A DNA stretch of 64,000 nucleotides from Coleofasciculus sp. FACHB-1120 (GTDB lineage Bacteria > Cyanobacteriota > Cyanobacteriia > Cyanobacteriales > FACHB-T130). This document shows, piece by piece, positions 18,106-27,690 of the stretch. The number at the start of each line of letters is the position of its first letter. Position 1 is the stretch's first letter. The stretch is from assembly GCF_014698845.1 (NCBI RefSeq), contig NZ_JACJTV010000001.1:186001-250000 (forward strand), written 5' to 3'. The notes beneath the pieces were generated by a model. That model had not been told where the DNA came from and did not search any database. It saw nothing but the letters and a program-made list of their open reading frames with translations. The translations under genes and the position numbers were made by a program.

Positions 18106-18561
18106 TCAACCCTCCTCTAATTTTGGTCTTTGGTTGAAAATGAGCCAATATGAATTCAGTGTCTTCACCATATCCAGTAACGCTTCAAAAGCAACTGGTT
18201 TAACCAAGTAAGAGTTGGCTCCCAGGTCATAGGCTCGGTTGATATCACGATTTTCCTCAGAGGAAGTTAGGACAACAACCGGCAGGCGCTTCAGGTCTGG
18301 CTGCTGCCGTAGCCATTCCAATACTTCAAGACCTGACTTGCGAGGGAGTTTTAGGTCTAGCAGGATCAGAGCGGGTAGAGGGTAGCGATCGCGATCGCTA
18401 TAAGGCTGCTTACCCGCAAGGTAAAACACGGCTGCTTCCCCATTTTCCACCACTTGCAATGGGTTGAGCAGGTTGGCTTTCCGAAAAGCTCGCTGAATCA
18501 GGAAAACATCATTGGAGTCGTCTTCCACCAGCAAAATAGTATAGTTAGACACGTTCAACAT
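18106..18561 (-). CDS. Single-domain response regulator, Rcp1 type
   Basis: 151 residues, one receiver domain only: acidic pair EDDSND near 14, phosphoacceptor Asp in LILLDLKLPRKSG, conserved Thr/Ser in VVVLTSSEE and Lys in SYLVKPV. The Rcp1 type is the usual partner of phytochrome-like kinases in cyanobacteria. The start overlaps the end of the upstream kinase gene by 7 bp, which points to translational coupling. It probably shuttles phosphate between the upstream kinase and other relays. Confidence 0.93.
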   Translation of the reverse strand: MLNVSNYTILLVEDDSNDVFLIQRAFRKANLLNPLQVVENGEAAVFYLAGKQPYSDRDRYPLPALILLDLKLPRKSGLEVLEWLRQQPDLKRLPVVVLTSSEENRDINRAYDLGANSYLVKPVAFEALLDMVKTLNSYWLIFNQRPKLEEG

Positions 18562-20603
18562 TCGTCTCTAGCCTTGGGCAGGTCTATCCAAAATCTGCTT
18601 CCCTGATTAGCTTGCGACTCGACTCCGGCATAACCTCCCATGCGTTCTAATCCTTTACGCACAATTGCCAACCCAATGCCAGTGCCGGGGTAACTTTCAA
18701 TTCCGTGTAAACGCTCGAAGACGCGAAAAATGCGTTGTTGATGTTCTGGAGCAATGCCGATGCCGTTGTCTTCTATCCACAAGCGTACCCACAATTGGGA
18801 ATTTGCTGAAGGTTGATGACTCTCTGACTCTTCAGCTATAGACGCGATCGCTCTTGTTTCTACCCTTGTCTCTACAATACCCTGTTCCTCGGCTTCCCCT
18901 CTCTCCCTAACTTCTGCCCAGACTCGCACCTGCGGTTGGACTCCAGGAGCGATAAATTTCATTGCATTATTTAGCAAATTTGTCAAGACTTGAATCAAAG
19001 TGGTGCGATGCCCGACGACTTGAGGCAGCGGGGATTCTACTGCCACCTGGACTTGTTTTTGGCGCACTTCTGGCTCTAGTTGAGCGAGGACTTCTATCAC
19101 CACCGCTTCTAGGTGAATCGGCTGGAGACGGATCTCCGTGCGGCTGAGGCGGCTATAGTCGAGCAGATCCTGGATTAAGATATCCATGCGCTGGGCAGCC
19201 GTAACGATGCGCTGGGCATAGTCTTGCCCGATGACATCGAAGGAGTCGCCATAATCTTCTAACAAAGCGGAACTAAAACCCTGCATGGCACGCAATGGCG
19301 CACGGAGGTCGTGAGAAACGGAATAGGCAAACGCCTCCAATTCAGCATTGGCTTCCTGCAATTGGACAGTGCGATCGCTGACGCGCTGCTCCAGTTGTGC
19401 ATTGTACTGTTCGAGTTGTTCTCGTAACTCAGCTTGCTGCATCGCGATCGCAAGTTGGTCGGCGACCTCCCTGGCAATCTCTTGGTGTTCGGGATTAAAC
19501 GTTGTCGGTTCCGTGGCACTCAGAATCAGTTCGCCGAGCAGATTTTCTTCGACCCGCAGGGGTATAGTCATGCAGTTACTTTGCCCTTCCCCCATTCGCT
19601 TTATGGCAGGCGGACAACGATTGATTGTCGCGTTCTCTACAGAATAGGATCTCTGTTGCCCTAAGACAAATCCAGGCAGGAACTCGTCAATTTGGAGCGT
19701 AGCGCCTTCTGGGAACGGAAAATCTCCGTTAACAGTTCCGGCGATCACGTGGGCAATGCCAGTTTCAAAGTGAAACAACACCACAAAAGCCTGTTGGCAA
19801 GGCACCAAGCGCTGCATCCGCGACAATGCCGCGCGGACAACTTCGGCGGGTGAATGTGCTGCCAGAATCGCCCGGTCAATCTGATGCAACGCTTCCAACC
19901 GTTGGGCAGATCGACGCAGTGCCTCTGTTTGCTCTTGGGCGATTGCAAGGGCGTGTTTGTAGGTTTTTGCTACTGCTATCAACTGACGGTTGGTGAACAA
20001 TGCCAGGAGGCTTCCCAACCCAACCGTTAAGCCGAGAGTGCTGCCAATTGTCAGTTGGGTTGTTTTTTGAGCGGTGTCGGTGCGAACATCCCGCAGTACC
20101 TCCTCGGTTTCGATGAACGAGGCAAGCTGAACCCGCATCGCGTCCATCAGATGTCTACGAGTGTTAAACACAGAGAATTGATAATCACCACTGCGCTGCT
20201 TCCGAGCGATCTGGGAGGGGGCATATCGATTCCACTGTTCATAAATTGCCCGCAACTCTTTGAGGCGCTGAATTTGACGCGGGTTGTCCGAAATTAAAGA
20301 ACGCAAGTCATTAAAGGCAGGATCGATTAACAAACTTGACGCTTGGTAAGGCGCTAGAAAACTCGGATTGCCGGTGACGAGATACCCGCGTATCCCGCTT
20401 TCCATATCTAACAGCAATCTCTGAGTATAGTTTGCTTGAGCAATGACTCGATCTGTGTGGTCAACCCACCGCGTCACCGAAAGTAGATGGTTGAGCTGCA
20501 AAAATAAGATGCCGGAGAGCGCTAGCATCAAAATAAACGGCAACGCGATCGCACGAGTTAGCCTGCGGCGAAAGTTGGTTTGGGCAGTCTCAAATAGCGC
20601 CAT
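18555..20603 (-). CDS. Membrane sensor kinase: CHASE3-GAF-HisKA-HATPase
   Basis: 682 residues. Two membrane helices (about 18-40 and 188-208) frame a periplasmic CHASE3 domain (DMESGIRGYLVTGNPSFLAP). A GAF domain (about 240-395) follows; there is no obvious bilin-binding Cys-His pair, so it is probably not a phytochrome. A coiled coil leads to SVSHDLRAPLRAMQGF (His acceptor) and an ATPase with NLLNNAMKF and EDNGIGI. An insert of about 40 Glu/Arg-rich residues lies inside the ATPase domain. First gene of the minus-strand phosphorelay operon. Confidence 0.9.
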   Translation of the reverse strand: MALFETAQTNFRRRLTRAIALPFILMLALSGILFLQLNHLLSVTRWVDHTDRVIAQANYTQRLLLDMESGIRGYLVTGNPSFLAPYQASSLLIDPAFNDLRSLISDNPRQIQRLKELRAIYEQWNRYAPSQIARKQRSGDYQFSVFNTRRHLMDAMRVQLASFIETEEVLRDVRTDTAQKTTQLTIGSTLGLTVGLGSLLALFTNRQLIAVAKTYKHALAIAQEQTEALRRSAQRLEALHQIDRAILAAHSPAEVVRAALSRMQRLVPCQQAFVVLFHFETGIAHVIAGTVNGDFPFPEGATLQIDEFLPGFVLGQQRSYSVENATINRCPPAIKRMGEGQSNCMTIPLRVEENLLGELILSATEPTTFNPEHQEIAREVADQLAIAMQQAELREQLEQYNAQLEQRVSDRTVQLQEANAELEAFAYSVSHDLRAPLRAMQGFSSALLEDYGDSFDVIGQDYAQRIVTAAQRMDILIQDLLDYSRLSRTEIRLQPIHLEAVVIEVLAQLEPEVRQKQVQVAVESPLPQVVGHRTTLIQVLTNLLNNAMKFIAPGVQPQVRVWAEVRERGEAEEQGIVETRVETRAIASIAEESESHQPSANSQLWVRLWIEDNGIGIAPEHQQRIFRVFERLHGIESYPGTGIGLAIVRKGLERMGGYAGVESQANQGSRFWIDLPKARDEC

Positions 20604-20933
20604 TTCAACCCTTCGAGCCTTTCGGCTCTAGCAGTAAGCTTTAGCGATCGCATTCGGCGGAAGCCGTCAGCACCGGCTATGTTGTCTCTTTTACTTTGAA
20701 AAAATACTGAGCCAGCAGATCCAAAGATAGCGATCGCCTACTTCCAAGCTAACAACTTACAACACAATAGCAATCCCCAATTAGTTATTAGTTAAAACTC
20801 TGTGCATCTTTCTGGATTTCTTCGAGTAACATTTCCCTCGTTAAACTCCTGATAAATGGGTGGCTCAGAAAAAGTTGCATTGGGCGTTATGCACTGAGCG
20901 TTATGCACTGAGTGTTATGCACTGGAGCGTTAT
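20604..20933. other. Intergenic region with 14-bp tandem repeat
   Basis: A 330-bp gap between the kinase operon start and the flv1 stop. It contains a small hairpin near 20615-20630 (GAGCC / GGCTC), several HIP1 sites, and at 20884-20925 three tandem copies of the 14-mer GCGTTATGCACTGA (third copy imperfect) followed by a partial fourth copy. The repeat ends directly against the flv1 stop codon. No gene is seen. Confidence 0.7.
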
Positions 20934-22706
20934 TTAATAATGGCTACCCGATTTTCGGTGATGAACGGCGGTGACGCCTTCCTGCTGTAACACCTTGCCA
21001 TTTTCCACCACAGCGTAAACCAACCAGTGATCGCCACATTCCATGCGATTCCGGGCAGTACATTCTAGATAAGCCAGGGCGTCGGTGAGAATCGGACAAC
21101 CATTTTGGGCGTCTTGCGTACCGACACCTGCAAATCGGTCTTCACCGGGACCAAAAGGTTTGAGAAAATGCTTCATCAAGCCGAGGTGCTTGCCTTCTCC
21201 CAAAATATTTAAAACAAATTTTCCACCAGAATGCATCAGCGACTCAATCGCTCGATCCTTGGCGACAGCAATGGTTAAACCGGGGGGATTAAAAGTTGCC
21301 TGAGACACCCAAGAAGCCAACATCGCCCCGCTGAGTTCGCCTTGTTTTGTTGTTACTACCGAAAGAGAGCCAACCAGATGCCCTACCGCTTGTTCGATCC
21401 TGGCAGATTGCGAAGGTGAAATCGGTTGCACACCTAACTGTTGTCGGGCAACTTTGGCTTTTCTAGCTTTTTTCAAGGCTTGGGCGAAGTCTGTCCCCGC
21501 TTCTTCGCAATATTTCAGCGTCACCTCAGTGGGTTTAAATTTGACCCGAATCGGGTCAAAACCAAAGCGATATCCCGCATCTTTTAACTTGCCTTCAAGT
21601 AAATCAATCGCTTCCCCACTCCAGCCATAAGAACCAAAAACCCCCGCTAGCTTGCCTTTGCTCGCATTGGATAGGACAATACCTAACGCGGTTTGAATCG
21701 GCGTAGGAGCATGACCACCGAGGGTAGGAGAACCCATGATAAACCCATCTGATTTTTCTACAGCTTCTTGAATTTCAGCAGGTTCGGCAAATTCACAGTT
21801 AATCGATTCGACAGCAACCCCCGCTTTGGTAATCCCACTAGCGATCGCTTGCGCCAAGGTCGCTGTATTCCCATAAGCTGAAGCATAGAGCAGCGCCACG
21901 CTCGTTTCCGTTGCCCTTTGCTGCTGGTTCCATTGCCGATAAGCTTGAGTCAACGGAATCAGGCTGTAACGCACCAAGGGGCCATGACCCGTCCCATAAA
22001 GTCTGGCTGGCAAATCCTGTGTCAGTTTGTCTAGCGCTGTTTCGACTTGCCGAGCGTGGGGAGCCATCAGACAATCGTAATAGTAGCGCCGATCTTCGCT
22101 AAACACCGTCCACCCTTCATCAAACACCTGATCGCCACAAACGTGCGCCCCGAAAAGCTTATCAGTATACAAAATTTCGGTTAGGGAGTCGTGGGTGCAG
22201 AGGGCGTCGGGCCAACGGGGACTGGGGGTGGGGATAAATTGTAAGTGATGACCTTTGCCTAAATCGAGGGTTTCTTCCCCCCGCATTACGGCAATTTGGA
22301 GATTGTGTTCTTGTAAAGTTTCTGGGAAAGTGCTTTCAAAAAGATTTCGCAGCAGAATTGAGCCTGGATTTGAGCAAACAAATGTAATTTGAGGAGCCAG
22401 TTTTAGTAAAGCATTCAGCGTAAAGGCTCGGTTGGGATTGACGTGTCCCAAAATTACATAATCCAGCTTTTTCAAGTCAAACCGCTGCTGTAAAGCGGAA
22501 AGAAAAATCTCTGTAAATGATTCTCCCGGCGGATCGATGAGTGCTGTTTTATCCGCTTGAATTATATAAGAATTCGCCGTTGTGCCTCTTTGCAGCGCAT
22601 ATTCGACTTCAAACTTAAGTCTGTCCCAAGTGCGCGATCGCAATACAGTTGTATCTGCACCAATCGGGAGAACCTGAACATCGCGGGGTTTTGTGGCTGT
22701 CATCAT
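20934..22706 (-). CDS. flv1: Flavodiiron protein Flv1 (degenerate di-iron site)
   Basis: 590 residues: beta-lactamase-like N-domain, flavodoxin domain (about 265-410, start VALLYASAYGNTATLA) and C-terminal flavin reductase domain (from about 430). In the first metal motif the usual HxExDH is replaced by GHVNPNR, so several iron ligands are missing; this is a known trait of Flv1 and Flv2. Flv1 works with Flv3 to move electrons from the acceptor side of photosystem I to oxygen without making hydrogen peroxide. The partner flv3 lies 106 bp upstream; the absence of an Sll0218-like gene between them argues for flv1 rather than flv2. Confidence 0.9.
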   Translation of the reverse strand: MMTATKPRDVQVLPIGADTTVLRSRTWDRLKFEVEYALQRGTTANSYIIQADKTALIDPPGESFTEIFLSALQQRFDLKKLDYVILGHVNPNRAFTLNALLKLAPQITFVCSNPGSILLRNLFESTFPETLQEHNLQIAVMRGEETLDLGKGHHLQFIPTPSPRWPDALCTHDSLTEILYTDKLFGAHVCGDQVFDEGWTVFSEDRRYYYDCLMAPHARQVETALDKLTQDLPARLYGTGHGPLVRYSLIPLTQAYRQWNQQQRATETSVALLYASAYGNTATLAQAIASGITKAGVAVESINCEFAEPAEIQEAVEKSDGFIMGSPTLGGHAPTPIQTALGIVLSNASKGKLAGVFGSYGWSGEAIDLLEGKLKDAGYRFGFDPIRVKFKPTEVTLKYCEEAGTDFAQALKKARKAKVARQQLGVQPISPSQSARIEQAVGHLVGSLSVVTTKQGELSGAMLASWVSQATFNPPGLTIAVAKDRAIESLMHSGGKFVLNILGEGKHLGLMKHFLKPFGPGEDRFAGVGTQDAQNGCPILTDALAYLECTARNRMECGDHWLVYAVVENGKVLQQEGVTAVHHRKSGSHY

Positions 22707-22812
22707 AAGTTAAAACGGTAATTTTTTTTAACGCAAAGGTACGCTCTCGTAGCGCAAAGTTAAAGCTGCCTCTTTGCGTACCGAGAGCGTTAACCTTGGC
22801 GCACCGAGAACG

Positions 22813-24531
22813 TTAATAATAATTTCCGATCTTACGATGGTGAACGGCTGTGAGGGCGTCGGCTTTGGAGACGCGACCGGATTGAACGGTGCTGTAAACA
22901 ATCCAGTGATCGCTGCATTCCATACGGCTTGCAACTTCACACTCCATGTAGGCGAGGGCTTCTGTCAGAATCGGGGAACCGTTCTCCGCAGGCTGAGATT
23001 TTATCCCGGCAAATCGATCCGCGCCAGGGGGGAATCGTTTTAAAAAGTGGCGCATCAAATTTTGATAATTTCCCTCTTCTAAGACGTTGAGGACAAAGCG
23101 ATCGCCTACTTGCATCATGGACTCAATTGCCCGGTCTTTTGCGACAGCAATGGTGAACCCTAGGGGTTGGAAGCTAGCTTGTGCCACCCAGGAGGCTAAC
23201 ATGGCACCGTTGACTTCGCCTTTTTTGGCAGTGATGATGTAAAGTCCACCACTGATGCGTCCCAGCGCTTTTTCTAAGTCGGCATCAAGGGACTTAATCT
23301 GTTTGATGTTGCGATCGCGGGTAAGCACTTGCCCCAAGTCAGTTCCCGCTTCTTCGCACAGCTGATAGGTGGCTTCTCCGGGTGTGTCTTTAATCCGAAT
23401 CGCTGGAAATGCGACTGTCAGCCCTAACTCTCTAAATTTACTCACTAGCGGATCGACGGGTTCATCATCTCCTCCATAGGACTCCAGAATCCCAACCACT
23501 TGTTTTTCCTTGGCGGCGGCTAAAACGGTGCCAATCGCCGCTTGGGCGGTGGCAGAGGCGGCTGGGGGTGTGGCAATGACTAAGCCAGATGAACGCCCTA
23601 CCAGTTCTTGTACTTCCTGGGGATCGGCGGATTTCAGGTCGAGTGTCTCAACGGCGACGCCGGTTTTGGTGATCCCTTTGGCGAGAGATTGGGAAAGGCG
23701 ATCGCTATATCCGTAATCGGAGACGTAAAATACCGCTACTGTCGTCTCTCCCTTAGTTTGAGCTTGGCTCCACTGCCGATAGCGTCCCGTTAGTTCCACA
23801 ACGTTGTGGCGCAGCAGTGGGCCGTGTCCGGTGGCGATGGTGCTGACTTCTGGCAGTTCTCCCATCCGCTTCAGTGCAGATAGCACGGAACGGGCATTCG
23901 GAGCCATCAGGCATTCGTAGTAAAACCGATAATCGGCTTCGATGGCGGCTAAATCTTCATCAAAGGTGCTATCCGAGCAATAGTGCAAGCCAAAGGCGTC
24001 GCAAGTATACAGGATTTGGGTTTTGTGGTCGAATGTGAAAATCGTGTCGGGCCAGTGCAAGTTGGGGGCAATCACGAATTCCAATTCGTGTCCGTTGCCT
24101 AAATCCAACTTGTCGCCATTTTTGACAATTCGCCGCTCAAACGGCTGATGCACAAAATCTTCGATAAACTGAATTGCGACTTTTGACCCAACCACCGTTA
24201 CTTGGGGAGCCAGTTTCAAGATGTCTTTGACTAATCCGCTGTGGTCTGGCTCGGTGTGGCTGATAATCAGGTAATCAATTTCTTTAGGGTCAATCAGTCC
24301 CTGTAATGCATCCAGATATAGCTGGCGAAACTTTTCGTGGGAGGTATCCACTAAAGCCGTCTGCTCACCCCGAATGATGAAGGAATTATAAGTAGTGCCG
24401 TTTTGCAGTCCAAATTCAATGTCGAAGCGATCGCGATCCCAATCGAGCGAGCGAATCGTTGTGGTGTCAGGGGCGATTTCGCCAGTCTGCATGGTGAGGC
24501 GTTTTTGGGTTCGGTCGGTGAGCGCTACCAT
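22813..24531 (-). CDS. flv3: Flavodiiron protein Flv3
   Basis: 572 residues from ATG 24531, which has AAGGAGA at an ideal distance; a longer frame up to 24558 lacks a site. The metal motif ISHTEPDHSG is canonical, followed by other ligands (HWPD, later ATGHGP). Flavodoxin domain starts AVFYVSDYGYSDRLS and a flavin reductase domain ends the protein. Flv3 pairs with Flv1 in the Mehler-like reaction that protects photosystem I in fluctuating light. It is the first gene of the pair and is divergent from coaX. The spacer to flv1 is rich in imperfect TTGCGTAC/AACGC repeats. Confidence 0.9.
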   Translation of the reverse strand: MVALTDRTQKRLTMQTGEIAPDTTTIRSLDWDRDRFDIEFGLQNGTTYNSFIIRGEQTALVDTSHEKFRQLYLDALQGLIDPKEIDYLIISHTEPDHSGLVKDILKLAPQVTVVGSKVAIQFIEDFVHQPFERRIVKNGDKLDLGNGHELEFVIAPNLHWPDTIFTFDHKTQILYTCDAFGLHYCSDSTFDEDLAAIEADYRFYYECLMAPNARSVLSALKRMGELPEVSTIATGHGPLLRHNVVELTGRYRQWSQAQTKGETTVAVFYVSDYGYSDRLSQSLAKGITKTGVAVETLDLKSADPQEVQELVGRSSGLVIATPPAASATAQAAIGTVLAAAKEKQVVGILESYGGDDEPVDPLVSKFRELGLTVAFPAIRIKDTPGEATYQLCEEAGTDLGQVLTRDRNIKQIKSLDADLEKALGRISGGLYIITAKKGEVNGAMLASWVAQASFQPLGFTIAVAKDRAIESMMQVGDRFVLNVLEEGNYQNLMRHFLKRFPPGADRFAGIKSQPAENGSPILTEALAYMECEVASRMECSDHWIVYSTVQSGRVSKADALTAVHHRKIGNYY

Positions 24532-24676
24532 CTCTGGTCTCCTTCTGTTGCAACCCATTAGGTATTTTTTCTTCTTTCATTCTGCCACGAGTATCTTGTA
24601 AAGATTTATTAAAAAACCTATGAGTGAGTTAAGAGTTCTAAAAGTGTGAACCCGCAGAGGCACAGAGGACACAGAT

Positions 24677-25432
24677 ATGAATTGGCTAGGTTTGATGATT
24701 GGAAATTCGCAGATGCACTGGGCGTACTTTGAAGGAGAGACGCTTCACAAAGCCTGGGACACTCATTATCTAACGGCAGCATCTGTGAAGGAGCTGATGC
24801 AGGGTTTGATGGCAGGTGACTTACCAGCGGAAATTTCACCACCCAGTCAGCTACCTCTTTATCTGGCTTCGGTGGTTCCTAGGCAAACGCTACTTTGGCA
24901 AAGTTATCCTAATGTTCGCATCATTACTTTAGAAGAGTTGCCTCTTGAGGGAATGTACCCAACGCTGGGAATTGACCGGGCTTTAGCTGCGTTGGGTGCT
25001 GGTGAAGTCTGGGGTTTGCCAGTGCTGGTAATTGATGCTGGTACTGCTCTAACGTTCACGGGTGCAGATGCCAATCGTTGTCTGGTGGGTGGGGCAATTC
25101 TTCCAGGCTTGAGCCAGCAACTACTGTCACTAGCTTATAGAACAGCTGCCTTGCCATCAGTCAAAATACCACAGGAAATGCCGCCGCGTTGGGCGTTGAA
25201 TACACCAGAGGCCATTCAGAGTGGCGTTATCTACACTGTCGTGGCTGGAATCAAAGATTTTATCCAAGCTTGGAAGCAGGAATTTCCAAGCAGTCGGGTG
25301 GTTTTGACGGGAGGCGATCGCGCTAGTTTACTTTCCTATCTCCAAACCCAGTTTCCTGAAATAGCCAGTCAAATCATGAACGACCCCAATCTAATTTTTA
25401 TGGGCATGAGGTCAGTCGTCCTTAGTTCTTAG
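24677..25432 (+). CDS. coaX: Type III pantothenate kinase
   Basis: 251 residues of the ASKHA fold. The N-terminal phosphate loop is MIGNSQMHWAYF, the conserved GIDR is present near residue 95, and VIDAGTALTF is the adenosine/phosphate 2 motif. VVLTGGDRASL closes the domain. It phosphorylates pantothenate in the first step of coenzyme A synthesis. CoaX usually begins with DxGN; here the aspartate is replaced (MIGNS), common in cyanobacterial forms. Divergent from flv3. Confidence 0.9.
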   Translation: MNWLGLMIGNSQMHWAYFEGETLHKAWDTHYLTAASVKELMQGLMAGDLPAEISPPSQLPLYLASVVPRQTLLWQSYPNVRIITLEELPLEGMYPTLGIDRALAALGAGEVWGLPVLVIDAGTALTFTGADANRCLVGGAILPGLSQQLLSLAYRTAALPSVKIPQEMPPRWALNTPEAIQSGVIYTVVAGIKDFIQAWKQEFPSSRVVLTGGDRASLLSYLQTQFPEIASQIMNDPNLIFMGMRSVVLSS

Positions 25433-25485
25433 CCCTTAATAAAGCTACTCAGATCAAATCTGCTTGATTCTCCACAATTGAGAAA

Positions 25486-25556
25486 AACCTCACCCCGCCT
25501 CCACCTGCGGCTCCGGCTCCCCTCTCCGCAAGCGGAGAGGGGTTGGGGGTGAGGTT
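25486..25556. repeat. GC-rich palindromic element
   Basis: Inverted ends AACCTCACCCC (25486-25496) and GGGGTGAGGTT (25546-25556) enclose a second perfect stem CCCCTCTCCGC / GCGGAGAGGGG with an AA loop. It belongs to the same family as the 80-bp tandem repeat near 14.7 kb. It lies between the convergent coaX and hydrolase genes and may act as a terminator. Confidence 0.8.
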
Positions 25557-25596
25557 CTTTCATTAACTCCAGTAAAAGCGCACAGCCTATGCGCTC

Positions 25597-26436
25597 CTAC
25601 TGCTTACTAACGAAATCTCGAATATACTGAGCCACAACATCTGGCAGCGCTTCGGGTAGATCGTTTCCTGCAAAGCCAATAATTTCTAACTGAGCTGATG
25701 GAGTTAAGTCGGCGTAGGCTTGACTTTCGGCAATTCTGGAACGGTTATCTCGATCGCCTTGCAAAATTAAAACGGGGACTTTCAGCCACTCCAGTCTTTC
25801 TTTCAATAATTCTGCTTGAATTTCGGCGCGACGGCGTTGAAATAATAGCTTGTCAGTAGTGGGAAACTGTACCGGCTGTTCTTGTCGCCGCTTCTTTTGC
25901 CCAGTCTGCTTGCGGGCAAACAGGCGATTGTTAGAGACACGATTGATCGCATCTATAAGCGATCGCGACCCGGAGGATATTACCTTAGACAGCCGCTTAA
26001 ATAGAGATGTAAATAGAGATGGGCGCGATCGCTCGGTTCTTAATCCCTCCGCTTCCACCCCAATTGGAGCTATCAGCACTAATCCGCGTACCTGTTCCAA
26101 ATATTTCAGCGCGAAGCTTGCCGCAATCCATCCCCCCAGTGAGTGGGCAATTAAATAAACTTCCCGCTGGTTCAACGCTTCTAACAACTCACCGAGACAT
26201 TCCACCTCTAACTCAATCGAGTAGTGGATATTCGGGCGTTCTGAGTCACCAAAGCCGAGTAAATCTGGAGCAAAGCAGTGATAATCTCGACTCAAACAAT
26301 CGATGACAGGTAGCCATTGACTGCTATCGTGAGCCGATCCATGTAAAAAAACCAAAATCGGTCCTTGACCGACTTCGCGCCAGAAGATTTGTCCTTGGGA
26401 CAGCTTAATTCGAGAATTGCGTAGCGGTAGAGTCAT
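25597..26436 (-). CDS. Alpha/beta-hydrolase fold protein without an obvious catalytic His
   Basis: 279 residues. The oxyanion HG motif (FLHGSAHDSSQW), nucleophile elbow AHSLGG and acid loop LILQGDRDNRS are present. The expected GH..P motif near the C-terminus reads GFAGNDLPEALPD, with no histidine after it. It may be a non-hydrolytic relative or use another base. A charged insert (KRLSKVISSGSRSLIDAINR, about 140-180) forms the cap. NUDIX gene 72 bp upstream, same strand. Confidence 0.8.
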   Translation of the reverse strand: MTLPLRNSRIKLSQGQIFWREVGQGPILVFLHGSAHDSSQWLPVIDCLSRDYHCFAPDLLGFGDSERPNIHYSIELEVECLGELLEALNQREVYLIAHSLGGWIAASFALKYLEQVRGLVLIAPIGVEAEGLRTERSRPSLFTSLFKRLSKVISSGSRSLIDAINRVSNNRLFARKQTGQKKRRQEQPVQFPTTDKLLFQRRRAEIQAELLKERLEWLKVPVLILQGDRDNRSRIAESQAYADLTPSAQLEIIGFAGNDLPEALPDVVAQYIRDFVSKQ

Positions 26437-26508
26437 CCTAGATTTTTAATTTTAGATTTTGATTTTAGATTGACGATGGATTCACGCATCCAAAATCGAA
26501 AATCCTGC

Positions 26509-26970
26509 TCATGCGAGGGTTGTCAAGCCGTTCAAGTAGTCCTGCAACTGCTGGTCGTGGTCATGGCAGAGTTTCCCTGGAGGCAATGATGTCACAGAGA
26601 ATGCTTTTACTTCCATAATTTCCAGCGTATCCCGAACCTGCATTTCTCCTTGCACTTCCGCTTCTAGCGCTACACAAATCGAATGAATTCTGGGATCGCG
26701 GTCTGGCGAAGAGTAAACTCCCACTAACCGGCGAATTTTTACTAACTCTAGTCCGGTTTCTTCCGCCAATTCCCGCCGCGCTGATGTCGGAATATCCTCA
26801 CCCCAATCAACAATGCCGCCAGGAAAACCCCATTCACCCGTATCTCCGCGTCGAATAAACACAATTCGACCATCCGGCAAAATCGGGATGATAGTTGTGC
26901 CGATGATGGGATGACGGAAAATAATCCCTAGCACTGTTTGTATGAATCGCCATAACTGACGCATAGACAA
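26509..26970 (-). CDS. NUDIX hydrolase
   Basis: 153 residues. The Nudix box is complete: G-x5-E-x7-RELAEETGL within GGIVDWGEDIPTSARRELAE, preceded by FPGG. These enzymes split nucleoside diphosphates linked to another moiety. The first 20 residues are hydrophobic/aromatic (MRQLWRFIQTVLGIIF), as in several cyanobacterial members. Substrate not predictable. Confidence 0.9.
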   Translation of the reverse strand: MSMRQLWRFIQTVLGIIFRHPIIGTTIIPILPDGRIVFIRRGDTGEWGFPGGIVDWGEDIPTSARRELAEETGLELVKIRRLVGVYSSPDRDPRIHSICVALEAEVQGEMQVRDTLEIMEVKAFSVTSLPPGKLCHDHDQQLQDYLNGLTTLA

Positions 26971-27690
26971 AAGAAGCTTTACTTCAACGCAGAAAGGATA
27001 CTTTTACTTTTAGAGTCAATTTATGACCAGGAAGTTCTCCGATTACAGATAAAATTTAAAACTTTGCAAAAGGAGGGTTTCCCCAAGGGCGGAACCCGCA
27101 TAGTTCTGGGGATGCCAGAATTGCTGATTCATCCACCTCTACAAATTAAAATTTTTAAATCTGCAAGAATTTCTGTTTTTTGAGATTCCGCTCTCACTGG
27201 GAGATAAATCTTCTCAATGTTACCATTCGAGCCGATCTCATTCATGTGTGTCGCTGAAGGCGGATCAGTTGCTTGCTGCGGAATTTTTCAGCCCTTTGCT
27301 GTCGTTGTGGCTGACAATTTTACCCACCAAAGGAGCAGTGCTACTGAGTTTCAGGGATATGGGGCTATTTTCAACCGCAGCAAGTCAGGGCTTTTTAGTA
27401 GGCTGCTGACGGGCTGTTATGATATACGTTACGGATGCAAGTTCGGTCACGTCAGTCAGCGACCCGCCGTTTTTAGGCTAGCCTGCTTCGGTGTTTCTTC
27501 CACAGGTTTGAAGGCAGAGGCTTCCAGCGCCAAAAAAATGCTCTGGGGAAGTAACACACTCTGTCTAGACTCGCTTGGACAAGAGTACGTTCTGAGAAGT
27601 TGCTAGAGACGCTTTAAATTTTGCGCTTCTAGGTTGCTTTTCTGTCTCTGGGCTTTCATCTGAATCAATTGTTCGGATGGATATTGTTGG
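26971..27690. other. 720-bp region without a recognised gene
   Basis: It holds a possible hairpin-rich stretch at about 27070-27120 (GGAGGGTTTCCCC and GGGCGGAACCCGC) and a frame of 129 codons at 27217-27606 that looks like chance (Cys/Ser-rich, no domain). No motif of RNase P RNA, tmRNA or a tRNA was found. It may carry the 5' leader of the RRM gene that follows. Confidence 0.5.

Noticed and set aside
18555-20603. Phytochrome (bilin-binding GAF)
   Set aside because: The GAF lacks the usual Cys-His chromophore motif, so a bilin photoreceptor is not supported.
27217-27606. A 129-codon plus-strand frame before the RRM gene
   Set aside because: Composition is Cys/Ser/Gly-rich without any domain or ribosome site; likely a chance open frame in leader DNA.
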